Source of the DNA: Acetobacteraceae bacterium
Lineage (GTDB): Bacteria > Pseudomonadota > Alphaproteobacteria > Acetobacterales > Acetobacteraceae
Reading direction: 5' to 3'
NCBI GenBank assembly: GCA_027311485.1
Contig: DAICYU010000182.1
Span: 1-7,742, forward strand
Length of the DNA: 7,742 nt
Under the pieces are notes generated by a model, which was not told the origin of the DNA, searched no databases, and saw only the letters and a program-made list of their open reading frames with translations. Shown here in pieces: positions 1 to 6,192 of the stretch. The position numbers were made by a program, and so were the translations under genes. Each line of letters begins with the position of its first letter. The first letter of the stretch is position 1.

Positions 1-865
1 CAAATCCGACGAAGAAGACGAACAGCAGGATCAACTGGTACAGTGGCAGCAACATCGCGTTGCGACGGAACGCCCGCTCCTCCCGCGCGGTGAACAGGGA
101 CCCGAAGGAGTGCGGCCACATATAAAAGCCCAGCGCGGTCAGCAGCACGGTCGAATCGAACCAGGCCACGCTTTCCCCTTTCGGGCGCAGTGCCAGGAAG
201 CCCGGCTTGGCGGTGTTAATGGCGGTGAACATCGCGCTGTAGCTGCCGTAGTAGTGCAGCGGCAGGTAGATGCCCAGGAACAGCACGACGGCCAGGATCA
301 TGATGTCCTTGACCACCGCGGTCCAGGCGGAGCCGCGGACGCCGGAGATCATCACGTAGGTCGTTACAACAGCGGCCCCAATCCAGATCGCCGCCGTGGC
401 GGATATCGCGCCGTAGCCGGCGGCATCGACGATGATGCCCAGGCCTTTCAACTGCAGCACGAGATAGGGAATGAGCGCGATGATATCGACGACCGCGACA
501 AGGATGCCGAGGGCCGGGCTATTATACTTACGAATGAAAAAGTCTGGCTGCGAAATCAGCCGGTGATCCCTGGCGTAGCGCCAGATGGGCGGCAACAGCC
601 AATAGGAGATGACATAGGCCAGGCAGCCATAGGACAGGATGTAGAACGCCGGTCCGCCGTGCCCGTAGGAGAAGCCGCTGCCGCCAAGGAAGGTGAATGT
701 GGTGTAGATTTCACCCGCCATCAGCACGAAGACCAGGATCGTGCCGAAACCGCGGCCGCCGACCGTCCACTGCTCCAGGTCCATGTCGCGGCCGCGGCGG
801 GCCACGATGCCCAGGGCCAGCACGCCGAGGATGGTGGCGCCGATAACAAGCAGCGCGGCGCTCAT
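1..865 (-). CDS. Sodium/solute symporter (SSS family), C-terminus outside window
   Basis: Membrane transporter of the SSS family (LeuT fold), expected to move a small organic solute into the cell with Na+ or H+. The minus frame stays open from ATG at 865 to the window edge, giving 288 residues; the family is usually about 480-550, so roughly 200 are missing. Visible signs are an N-terminal helix (about 3-21), a glycine-rich GGRGFG stretch (36-41) leading into a broken-helix-like segment ending TFLGGSGFSYGHG (58-70), the segment GVRGSAWTAVVKD (175-187) typical of the family, and the cytoplasmic RRNAM region near 267-271. More hydrophobic helices lie at about 73-92, 117-138, 154-174 and 188-203. 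Its start overlaps the stop of the DUF3311 gene by 4 bases (ATGA), so translation is probably coupled. The AKP...LRPKG loop and TAVVKD segment remind me of monocarboxylate permeases such as MctP, but the substrate is not provable from sequence. Confidence 0.9.
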   Translation of the reverse strand, partial: MSAALLVIGATILGVLALGIVARRGRDMDLEQWTVGGRGFGTILVFVLMAGEIYTTFTFLGGSGFSYGHGGPAFYILSYGCLAYVISYWLLPPIWRYARDHRLISQPDFFIRKYNSPALGILVAVVDIIALIPYLVLQLKGLGIIVDAAGYGAISATAAIWIGAAVVTTYVMISGVRGSAWTAVVKDIMILAVVLFLGIYLPLHYYGSYSAMFTAINTAKPGFLALRPKGESVAWFDSTVLLTALGFYMWPHSFGSLFTAREERAFRRNAMLLPLYQLILLFVFFVGF

Positions 866-1068
866 GCGTGAGGGCCTTTGGTGTCGCGATTGGCGGGATC
901 AGCCCGGTAGATGATCGCCATGATCGCTGCGGTGGCAATGATCCAGAAAACGATCCAGGCCAGAAGCAATGGCATGCCGAAGATCAGTGGTTGCACCTGA
1001 TTCACAAACGGGACGCCGACCAGGATGCCGATGAAGGGCAGCGCGGCCAACCATTTGACGGAACTCAT
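862..1068 (-). CDS. DUF3311-type small membrane protein, putative symporter partner
   Basis: Small inner-membrane protein of 68 residues with two hydrophobic segments, about 7-24 and 28-54, and a short charged tail (RADPANRDTKGPHA). Proteins of the DUF3311 type are commonly encoded directly before SSS symporters, as here, where its TGA overlaps the symporter ATG. It is probably an accessory subunit or stability factor for that transporter; this is inferred from context, since no biochemical role is established that I can cite. The start at 1068 is chosen because AGGAGG lies at 1073-1078, only 4 bases upstream, and because the protein then begins just before its first helix. The frame stays open upstream as far as 1431, but that extension runs into the cupin gene on the same strand and has no family-like sequence. 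Confidence 0.85.
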   Translation of the reverse strand: MSSVKWLAALPFIGILVGVPFVNQVQPLIFGMPLLLAWIVFWIIATAAIMAIIYRADPANRDTKGPHA

Positions 1069-1096
1069 CGCGCCTCCTGCGTGACAAAGCGTGGTG

Positions 1097-1119
1097 ACGC
1101 CGGGCGTGTCGCCCGGCGT
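1097..1119. other. Perfect 10-bp inverted repeat / hairpin in the cupin-DUF3311 gap
   Basis: Bases 1097-1106 (ACGCCGGGCG) are exactly complementary to 1110-1119 (CGCCCGGCGT) with a 3-base loop TGT. The stem is almost all G-C. It sits 29 bases upstream of the DUF3311 start and 104 bases beyond the cupin stop. It could be a terminator for the cupin transcript, though no clear T-run follows on the minus strand. It could also be a 5' leader hairpin of the DUF3311-symporter mRNA, or a protein-binding site. The hairpin is seen directly; its role is open. Confidence 0.6.
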
Positions 1120-1129
1120 TCTGCCGGCG

Positions 1130-1158
1130 GACATAGCGGCGGTACGCGGGGGTGCCAA
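1130..1158 (-). promoter_or_regulatory. Candidate sigma-70-like promoter for DUF3311-symporter operon
   Basis: On the minus strand TTGGCA (1153-1158) is followed after exactly 17 bases by TATGTC (1130-1135). The -35 box matches five of six consensus positions and the -10 box three. Transcription would begin near 1122-1124, so the 10-bp hairpin at 1097-1119 would lie at the very 5' end of the transcript and the AGGAGG at 1073-1078 about 45 bases in. This is pattern matching only. The genes could instead be read through from the cupin gene. Confidence 0.35.
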
Positions 1159-1222
1159 TAGGCGCAACGCCGCTCGCGGACGGGGAACCAACAGGACGCC
1201 GACCAGATCTGCGCCAATCAGG

Positions 1223-1990
1223 TCAGTCGCAGGCGCGCTTCGGGAACTGCATGCACAGCACGTCGGCGCCCGCAGGCCCCGCTTGTAGGCGCAGAGCGGT
1301 GTCATGCGGCGCGACAAAGATGCAGGATTGCACCGGCAGCAGCGCACCGCCATCGACAGCAACGGAACCGGCGTTGACCAGCCAGAACTGCCCGCCGCCG
1401 CGCGACGGGTCGGGGCCTGTGGCGAAGTCATGGGCCTGGACGGTGTAGCGCCACGTGCCCAGCCCGTCCGCCGTCTCGGCGATCACCGCCACGCCGGTTG
1501 TGGCGGTCAGCGACGCCAGTTCCGGCCCAGTCAACGGCGGCAGCGGGCCGCAGGTCGCTTCCCGGTGGTGGTATTTCGCTCGCGCCTCCCGCAAATGGCG
1601 GCGGTTGTCGGGCATGTAGCGGGCGCCAGGGTCCCAGGCATTGCGCAAAGTGAACCAGGCCACGCCCTCCTCGGCCGCGACGATCGGGCCGTAGGCGGAG
1701 TAGGCATCGGTATAGTGGACCGCGACGCTGGCAACGTCATGGATGCCCAGCCGGCCGGTGCCCTGCACGATCACCTGATACTGGTCCGCCTGATGGAAGT
1801 GCGGATGCACGACCGCGCCGGGCTCCTTTTCCACCAGGAATGCCATCGGATAGAGGCAATCACTGGCGGGAACGGGATCGCCTTCCTGCAGCGTGTTGCG
1901 ATTCTGGCCGATGAAGGTCGTGTGCCAGCCATTGGCGGTCTTTCGCCGGCTGGTCCGTTGCGCGACGGCGCTGTCGGCGGTCAGGATCAT
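1223..1990 (-). CDS. Two-lobed cupin domain protein, function unknown
   Basis: A soluble 255-residue protein that I read as a bicupin. The N-terminal lobe carries the metal-site-like motif HPHFHQADQYQVIVQGTG (62-79), with histidines 62, 64 and 66 in the place of cupin motif 1; Gln70 stands where most metal cupins have glutamate. His92 and the YGPI segment (100-103) are near the expected second motif. The C-terminal lobe (about 180-250; FWLVNAG, then FVAPHDTALRLQAG and VLCMQFP) has cupin-like strand spacing but no HxH, so it probably binds no metal. No signal peptide is evident. The start at 1990 has GGGAGA at 1999-2004, 8 bases upstream. It diverges from the SDR gene and lies upstream of the DUF3311-symporter pair on the same strand. 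A dioxygenase, isomerase or ligand-binding role in the same small-molecule pathway is possible; no reaction can be assigned. Confidence 0.85.
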   Translation of the reverse strand: MILTADSAVAQRTSRRKTANGWHTTFIGQNRNTLQEGDPVPASDCLYPMAFLVEKEPGAVVHPHFHQADQYQVIVQGTGRLGIHDVASVAVHYTDAYSAYGPIVAAEEGVAWFTLRNAWDPGARYMPDNRRHLREARAKYHHREATCGPLPPLTGPELASLTATTGVAVIAETADGLGTWRYTVQAHDFATGPDPSRGGGQFWLVNAGSVAVDGGALLPVQSCIFVAPHDTALRLQAGPAGADVLCMQFPKRACD

Positions 1991-2004
1991 GGCGCGGTTC
2001 TCCC

Positions 2005-2023
2005 GTTACAGGCCGAGCGTAAC
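2005..2023. promoter_or_regulatory. Possible operator, GTTAC-N9-GTAAC inverted repeat
   Basis: GTTAC (2005-2009) and GTAAC (2019-2023) are exact inverted copies, 14 bases centre to centre. The repeat covers the predicted -10 box (2016-2021) and start point of the cupin promoter and abuts the GGGAGA ribosome binding site. That placement suits a repressor site, but the half-sites are only 5 bp and the regulator is not encoded in the window. Confidence 0.3.
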
Positions 2024-2044
2024 CGTGATCTCGGCGGCTGCCAA
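2016..2044 (-). promoter_or_regulatory. Candidate promoter for the cupin gene
   Basis: Minus-strand TTGGCA (2039-2044), a 17-base spacer, then TACGCT (2016-2021). The predicted start point is near 2009, giving a leader of about 19 bases that includes the GGGAGA ribosome binding site. The -35 box is identical to that proposed for the DUF3311 operon at 1153-1158, which modestly supports both. Confidence 0.35.
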
Positions 2045-2054
2045 CTTTTCGACC

Positions 2055-2073
2055 CTGCCGGCAGCCTGTACAG
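2055..2073. promoter_or_regulatory. Two adjacent palindromes upstream of the SDR gene
   Basis: CTGCCGGCAG (2055-2064) is a perfect 10-bp palindrome and CTGTACAG (2066-2073) a perfect 8-bp palindrome, one base apart. They lie 31-49 bases upstream of the SDR start. They may be operator sequence or part of the SDR promoter region (TGTACA at 2068-2073 could serve as a poor -10 box). Short GC-rich palindromes arise often by chance in such DNA. Confidence 0.25.
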
Positions 2074-2103
2074 AGGGCGGGCAAACACAGGAGGAAACGC
2101 ATC

Positions 2104-2877
2104 ATGGCCTACGCGCCTTTCGACCTGACCGGCAAGGTCGCCCTGGTCACCGGCGGCAACAGCGGCATCGGCCTGGGCATGGCCGCGGCGATGGCCGCAG
2201 CCGGCGCGGACATCGCCATCTGGGGCACCAACGCCGCGAAGAACGCGGCCGCGCGCGAGACGTTGGCGCCGACGGGACGAAAGGTCCTGACCCTGGAATG
2301 CGATGTCGGCGATGAAGCGGCTGTCGAGGCCGCCTTCGCCCGCACGCTGGACACGTTTGGCCGTGTTGATGGCTGCTTCGCCAATGCCGGCGTGTCCGGC
2401 CGGGGTGGTCATACCTTCCTGGAAATGACCAGCGAGGAGTGGCACCGCGTCACCCGCGTCAACCTGGACGGCGCGTTCTACACGTTCCGCACGGCTGCGC
2501 GGCATATGGTCCAGCGCGGCGGCGGCGGGGTGCTGGTCGGCACCGCCTCTCTGGCCGCGATCGAGGCGGCGCCGCGCAGCGAACATTACGCCGCCACCAA
2601 GGGCGGGATGATTTCCATGGTGCGGGCGATGGCGGTGGAATTCGCCCGCTATGGCGTACGGTCGCACGCCATCCTGCCCGGCTGGATCGAGACCAACATG
2701 ACCGCGAACGCCGTCAACACCGAGGGTTTCCAGAAGAAGGTGCTGCCGCGGGTGCCGATGCGGCGCTGGGGTGAAGGTGACGATTTCGGCGGCATCGCCG
2801 TTTACCTGATGAGTTCAGCGTCGAAGTACCACACAGGCGATACCTTTGTGATCGATGGAGGGTACTCGCTGTTCTAA
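2104..2877 (+). CDS. Short-chain dehydrogenase/reductase (classical SDR)
   Basis: Cytosolic NAD(P)-dependent oxidoreductase of the classical SDR family, interconverting an alcohol and a ketone. The 257-residue length is typical. It shows the Rossmann nucleotide motif TGGNSGIG (16-23), acidic-plus-structural CDV (66-68), NAG (94-96), Asn120, catalytic Ser149, Tyr162 and Lys166 (YAATK), the PGWIETNM segment after the last Rossmann strand (about 192-199) and the C-terminal GDTFVIDGGYS. All four catalytic-tetrad residues are present, so it should be active. After beta-2 the sequence is WGTN (40-43) with no Asp, which leaves the NAD/NADP preference unclear. AGGAGG at 2089-2094, 9 bases upstream, fixes the start. 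It is transcribed away from the cupin and symporter genes, so a shared divergent control region is likely. Annotation pipelines would probably call it glucose 1-dehydrogenase or 3-oxoacyl-ACP reductase by similarity; the true substrate is unknown. Confidence 0.93.
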   Translation: MAYAPFDLTGKVALVTGGNSGIGLGMAAAMAAAGADIAIWGTNAAKNAAARETLAPTGRKVLTLECDVGDEAAVEAAFARTLDTFGRVDGCFANAGVSGRGGHTFLEMTSEEWHRVTRVNLDGAFYTFRTAARHMVQRGGGGVLVGTASLAAIEAAPRSEHYAATKGGMISMVRAMAVEFARYGVRSHAILPGWIETNMTANAVNTEGFQKKVLPRVPMRRWGEGDDFGGIAVYLMSSASKYHTGDTFVIDGGYSLF

Positions 2878-2881
2878 AGGC

Positions 2882-2917
2882 GTTCCGCCCAGGCTGAACC
2901 GCTCAGTTCGCCGGAAC
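2882..2917. terminator. Possible bidirectional hairpin between convergent genes
   Basis: The 53-base gap between the SDR stop and the stop of the convergent dioxygenase gene contains GTTCCG (2882-2887) and its exact complement CGGAAC (2912-2917), with an inner CTGA/TCAG stem. It could end transcription from both sides, but it is interrupted and lacks a T-run, so the call is weak. Nothing else is visible in the gap. Confidence 0.25.
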
Positions 2918-2930
2918 CCTGCCCGCAGGC

Positions 2931-4019
2931 TCATCGTGGCACGGGCGGGTGGGCAACCCTCATGCGGACAGCGGCAGCGGCGATTTCGCCCCGGCGCTGT
3001 TCCGCAGCTTCCCCGTGCAGGAACGTCAGCAGCACGTAGCGACGGCCGGCGGTCACCGCCGTCGCCTCATGCAGGACCGAGGCTGCGAAGATGACCCCGG
3101 CGCCGGCCGGGGGACGGTAGCGATGGTCGTTATACTCCGGAAACTGCAGGTGCCCGCCGTCGTATTCGCCTGTGTTCAGGTTGATGGACAGCGCGAATTC
3201 CCGGAAGGCGACATTATCGGCGTCGTTGTCGCGGTGCCGGCGGAACCAGCCGCCGGTGTCGTCATAGCAGGCAACCAGCATGCGGTCCGTGTAGGCGACC
3301 TGCGCGCGGAACGCCTTGGCGATTTCAGGCCGGCATCGGTTCAGTAGCATGGCCTGCAGCGTCGCGAACAGCTCTGACCCGGACGGAATGACCAGGTCGT
3401 GCCGGTGCTTCTTGGCGTGGTCCACGACGTTCTGAATGACACCGGCCGCATCGATGCGGGCGACGCCGCCATCCGCAACGGGGCCGCTTTCGAACAGCGC
3501 AATCAGATGGCGGCAGAGCGACAGCGGCAGCAGGTTCGGCAATACGATCGCAGGTGCTGGCATTGCGACGTCCGCCGGCAGCTCATGCGGCAGACGATCT
3601 AACGCGGCAAAACAAGAGGCCGCCAGATCCACTTCCTGATCCGCCTGTTCGACCAAAGCGATGCGCAGATTGCGGTCATGCACCAGGACGCGGATGTCAT
3701 CCGGCCCGAGGCCGCAGCGCAGCAGGAAATCCCCGCAGTCGATGGCGCGCATGGGCGCTGGTAGCGGCGGCGCGTCGGCCGGGTTGTCGTCCAGGACCAG
3801 CAGCATGTCGACATTGCGGGCGGCAAAGGCCGCGCGATGCGGCGCCAGGGCGGACAGGACATCGGACAGCCGTCCCATCGCGGACGAGCCGGCCAGGAGC
3901 AGGATAGCCGGACGGCCATATTGCTGTTCGCCGGCATAGAAGCGGCCGGTTGCATCCATGCCGAAGATCGGGGGCATGCGGTTTCCGACGGCCAGGATCG
4001 CAGGCAGATTTTCAGGCAT
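2931..4019 (-). CDS. Redoxin-like domain fused to prolyl-4-hydroxylase-type 2OG-Fe(II) dioxygenase
   Basis: A 362-residue soluble protein. The C-terminal half (about 155-337) is a P4Hc-type Fe(II)/2-oxoglutarate dioxygenase: iron ligands His262 and Asp264 in RRHRDND, distal His317 in SVLHEATAV, and Arg326 or Arg327 about ten residues later as the 2-oxoglutarate anchor. The core strands SINLNTGEYDGGHLQFPEY (278-296) are characteristic. Such enzymes hydroxylate amino-acid side chains or small molecules with O2, releasing succinate and CO2. The N-terminal part (about 7-140; GNRMPPIFGMDATGRFYAG, then GRPAILLLAGSS) resembles a peroxiredoxin/AhpC-TSA fold, but has no cysteine where the peroxidatic residue should be, so it is probably structural or binding. 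The start at 4019 overlaps the 3' end of the FkbH-type gene by 8 bases and has AAGGA at 4028-4032, 8 bases upstream, pointing to translational coupling and a shared function. The substrate is unknown. Confidence 0.88.
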   Translation of the reverse strand: MPENLPAILAVGNRMPPIFGMDATGRFYAGEQQYGRPAILLLAGSSAMGRLSDVLSALAPHRAAFAARNVDMLLVLDDNPADAPPLPAPMRAIDCGDFLLRCGLGPDDIRVLVHDRNLRIALVEQADQEVDLAASCFAALDRLPHELPADVAMPAPAIVLPNLLPLSLCRHLIALFESGPVADGGVARIDAAGVIQNVVDHAKKHRHDLVIPSGSELFATLQAMLLNRCRPEIAKAFRAQVAYTDRMLVACYDDTGGWFRRHRDNDADNVAFREFALSINLNTGEYDGGHLQFPEYNDHRYRPPAGAGVIFAASVLHEATAVTAGRRYVLLTFLHGEAAEQRRGEIAAAAVRMRVAHPPVPR

Positions 4020-6192
4020 CGGCGCAATCCTTCAGGACTGGCTCCTCCATCGGGTCAGCCGTCCAGTTCCAGACGCTTTGGCCGCCATCATACTGGCCAT
4101 TGTCGATGAAGCCGTGGTCGCGGTACAGGTGCCGAACAGGGATATTCCTGTTGGTCGGCACGATCCGGCCGGTCAGCGACCATCCGGCGGCCCAGGCATG
4201 CTGCTTGACAGCCGCCAGCAGAGCCCCTTCTCCGCCCAGTCCGATCACCCGACAGCTCAGGACGACATTCAGGATCTCTCCATTGACCACCACCGCGACG
4301 CCGACCAGCCCATGATCGGCCAGCCGGTCCCGCATGCGCAGGAGGAAGACGCGGGCGTCCGGGTCCGCCGCCAGCCGCCAAAGCTCCTCGCGGGTGAAGG
4401 CGACGCCGGTGGCGTTGAACTGCGTGGTGCGGCCGATCAGTTCCCGCACCCGGTCCATCACCGGGCTGGCATCAGCCGTCAGGGGCTCGACATGGCAGGC
4501 GACGTTCAGCGACGCGAGGAAGGCGGTGTCGTCCTCGGCCTCGGCCCGCAGACGGGCGCGATCGAGTTGCGCCTTGACCAGGACGCTGCGGTTGGCAGCC
4601 TCCTCGGTCAGGCGCGGCGTCTGCAGACGCGGGTCGGTCAGCAGGGTGCGGCGCAAGGTGAACAGATCCTCTCCCAGCACCGTCACCGCGGGCAGGCTGG
4701 ACTCGATCCGCGCCCGTTCGCGCGGGCTGTTGTCGATGAACAGGAAGGCATCCAGCGCGAAACCGAGTTCCGCGGCGATGGAGCGGATATTGGCCGCCTT
4801 GTCGTCCCAGTTGATCCGGGTGCAGATGAAGTCGTCCAGCGTCAGCAGTCGATGGCGGGGATAATCGGGATCGTAGCGCCACAGGTCGCGCACCACTGCC
4901 TCATCATTCTTGCTGACACAGGCCAGCAGAATGCCGCGGCGCCGCAGGGTGCGCAGTGCCTCATGGATGCCGAAATACAGTCCGACAAAGGAGTTAGGGC
5001 CGCCCATTTCGGGCGTCCAGGCGAAGGGGCTGCCGGTTTCCGCCAGCACACCGGGCCAGAGCACCCCGTCCAGATCGACGATGACGCATTTCTTGCGGTC
5101 GCAGCCCAGCACCGTGATGATCGCATCCATGTGGGTGTGGGCCATCACGGCTTCCCGGCCATAGGGATCGCCGCCGATCTGGTCGGCCAGCGCCTGCCGG
5201 TCGGGAAACTGATGGTGCACCGCCGCCAGCTCGGACTCAGGCCGTTGCAGCATCCAGCCAGGGGCGCCGAAATGGGTGAAGGACACCAGCCCGTCGTCCA
5301 GCAGGGCGGCGCTGCCGCTCATACCCAAAGCGGCGGCGACGTCGACCAGATGAACGTCGGTTTCAGCCTCGGCGCGTTCGGCGAGCGCGAGATTGGTGCG
5401 GCGAAACCGGTTGCGGTGGCTGTGCATGCCACGGTCGGCGAAGCCGAGGGGCTGCACGGTCGGCTCGGGCAGGCCGTCGATCAGGATCGGCGCATCGCTC
5501 AGGGCACGCAGCTTGCGCAGCATCGTCCGGATATCCTCGACATACACCTGCGCCGGATCGCCGCCGTGATGCGCCGGGTCACCGAGGACGATGGCATGGC
5601 GGGTCTGCAGCGCGCCAATCAGGATGATGTCGTGCCTGCGTTCGCCCGCCAGGGCGGTGTCGGCGGCGAACGAGGCGGCGACGCGCAGGTCGATGCCGCG
5701 GCGTGCGGCTTCCTGCCGCAGAAAGCCGGATTCCATCTGCACGTCGCAGTCGCCCAGGACGAGCACATCAATGCGCCGGGACAGCGGATGGGCCTGATGC
5801 AGCGCCTGTGGCGCCTCCACCGCCCAGTAGGGATGCGCGCCCTGCATGCGTGACCGGCGGTAATGGTCGAGCAGCGCGGCAGGGTCGCGGCCGTGGGTCT
5901 GGTTCAGGTCCTCGATGATGGCGGCGGTTTCGTCCTGTTGTGTTTGACCGGTCAGAATGCCGCGATCCAGCAACAGGTTGGCGCAGGCGCGGATCGTCTC
6001 GGCGTCGGTCCCCAGCATGGCGGTGAGGGTCGGCACCATGGCCTCCAGCGGGGCGGGCGTGTCGAACAAGCGGATCAGGCGCGCGACATCGGAGGTGACA
6101 GTGACCCGCATCTGCGTGACGGCGTGCAGGGCCAGCACGCTGCCGGCGGGCAGGTCGAGAAGATGGACGAAGCCGGATCGGCGCAGATGCAT
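4012..6192 (-). CDS. Multidomain FkbH-type (HAD-IIIC) protein with N-terminal PqqD/RRE-like domain
   Basis: Large soluble protein, 726 residues from ATG 6192 or 741 from ATG 6237; numbers below use the longer form. Regions in order: a PqqD/RiPP-recognition-like winged helix (about 17-97), an SGNH-like region beginning VLVLGDCD (158-165) with Cys164 where the nucleophilic serine would be, the FkbH HAD domain with VDLDGVLWPG (387-396; Asp388 and Asp390), CVSKND (440-445), Lys480 and FIDNSPRER (500-508), and a GNAT-like end with IGRTTQFNATG (601-611) and SCRVIGLGGEGALL (661-674). FkbH homologues dephosphorylate 1,3-bisphosphoglycerate and load glyceryl onto acyl carrier proteins; others act on different carriers. 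The HAD residues are intact, so the enzyme should be active. I prefer ATG 6192: residues 1-15 of the longer form are arginine-rich with no ribosome site before them, whereas GGGA lies at 6203-6206 and the domain begins right after Met16. It is first in an operon with the dioxygenase (8-base overlap). Confidence 0.88.
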   Translation of the reverse strand: MHLRRSGFVHLLDLPAGSVLALHAVTQMRVTVTSDVARLIRLFDTPAPLEAMVPTLTAMLGTDAETIRACANLLLDRGILTGQTQQDETAAIIEDLNQTHGRDPAALLDHYRRSRMQGAHPYWAVEAPQALHQAHPLSRRIDVLVLGDCDVQMESGFLRQEAARRGIDLRVAASFAADTALAGERRHDIILIGALQTRHAIVLGDPAHHGGDPAQVYVEDIRTMLRKLRALSDAPILIDGLPEPTVQPLGFADRGMHSHRNRFRRTNLALAERAEAETDVHLVDVAAALGMSGSAALLDDGLVSFTHFGAPGWMLQRPESELAAVHHQFPDRQALADQIGGDPYGREAVMAHTHMDAIITVLGCDRKKCVIVDLDGVLWPGVLAETGSPFAWTPEMGGPNSFVGLYFGIHEALRTLRRRGILLACVSKNDEAVVRDLWRYDPDYPRHRLLTLDDFICTRINWDDKAANIRSIAAELGFALDAFLFIDNSPRERARIESSLPAVTVLGEDLFTLRRTLLTDPRLQTPRLTEEAANRSVLVKAQLDRARLRAEAEDDTAFLASLNVACHVEPLTADASPVMDRVRELIGRTTQFNATGVAFTREELWRLAADPDARVFLLRMRDRLADHGLVGVAVVVNGEILNVVLSCRVIGLGGEGALLAAVKQHAWAAGWSLTGRIVPTNRNIPVRHLYRDHGFIDNGQYDGGQSVWNWTADPMEEPVLKDCADA

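Noticed and set aside
110..871. Plus-strand open frame of 253 codons opposite the symporter
   Set aside because: The minus frame gives a clear membrane transporter with family motifs. The plus frame is rich in Gln, His, Asp and Arg, as expected of an antisense of membrane-protein codons.
862..1431. Longer form of the DUF3311 protein reaching upstream to 1431
   Set aside because: The extension enters the cupin gene on the same strand in another frame and has no membrane or family-like sequence. The AGGAGG before 1068 fits the short form.
1304..2128. Plus-strand open frame of 274 codons opposite the cupin gene
   Set aside because: It runs antisense through the whole cupin gene and into the SDR start, lacks a family-like sequence, and would overlap the SDR ribosome binding site.
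1987..2667. Minus-strand open frame of 226 codons opposite the SDR gene
   Set aside because: The plus-strand SDR has all catalytic residues and a strong ribosome site; the antisense frame has no recognisable domain.
2878..2930. A small gene between the SDR and dioxygenase stops
   Set aside because: The 53-base gap is too short and carries no start with a ribosome site; only a weak interrupted hairpin is present.
3958..5853. Plus-strand open frame of 631 codons opposite the FkbH-type gene
   Set aside because: It is a shadow of the minus-strand gene. The opposite frame has all FkbH motifs in order, while this one has low-complexity Gln/Gly/Ala/Asp composition and no recognisable domain. Long antisense frames are common in GC-rich DNA.
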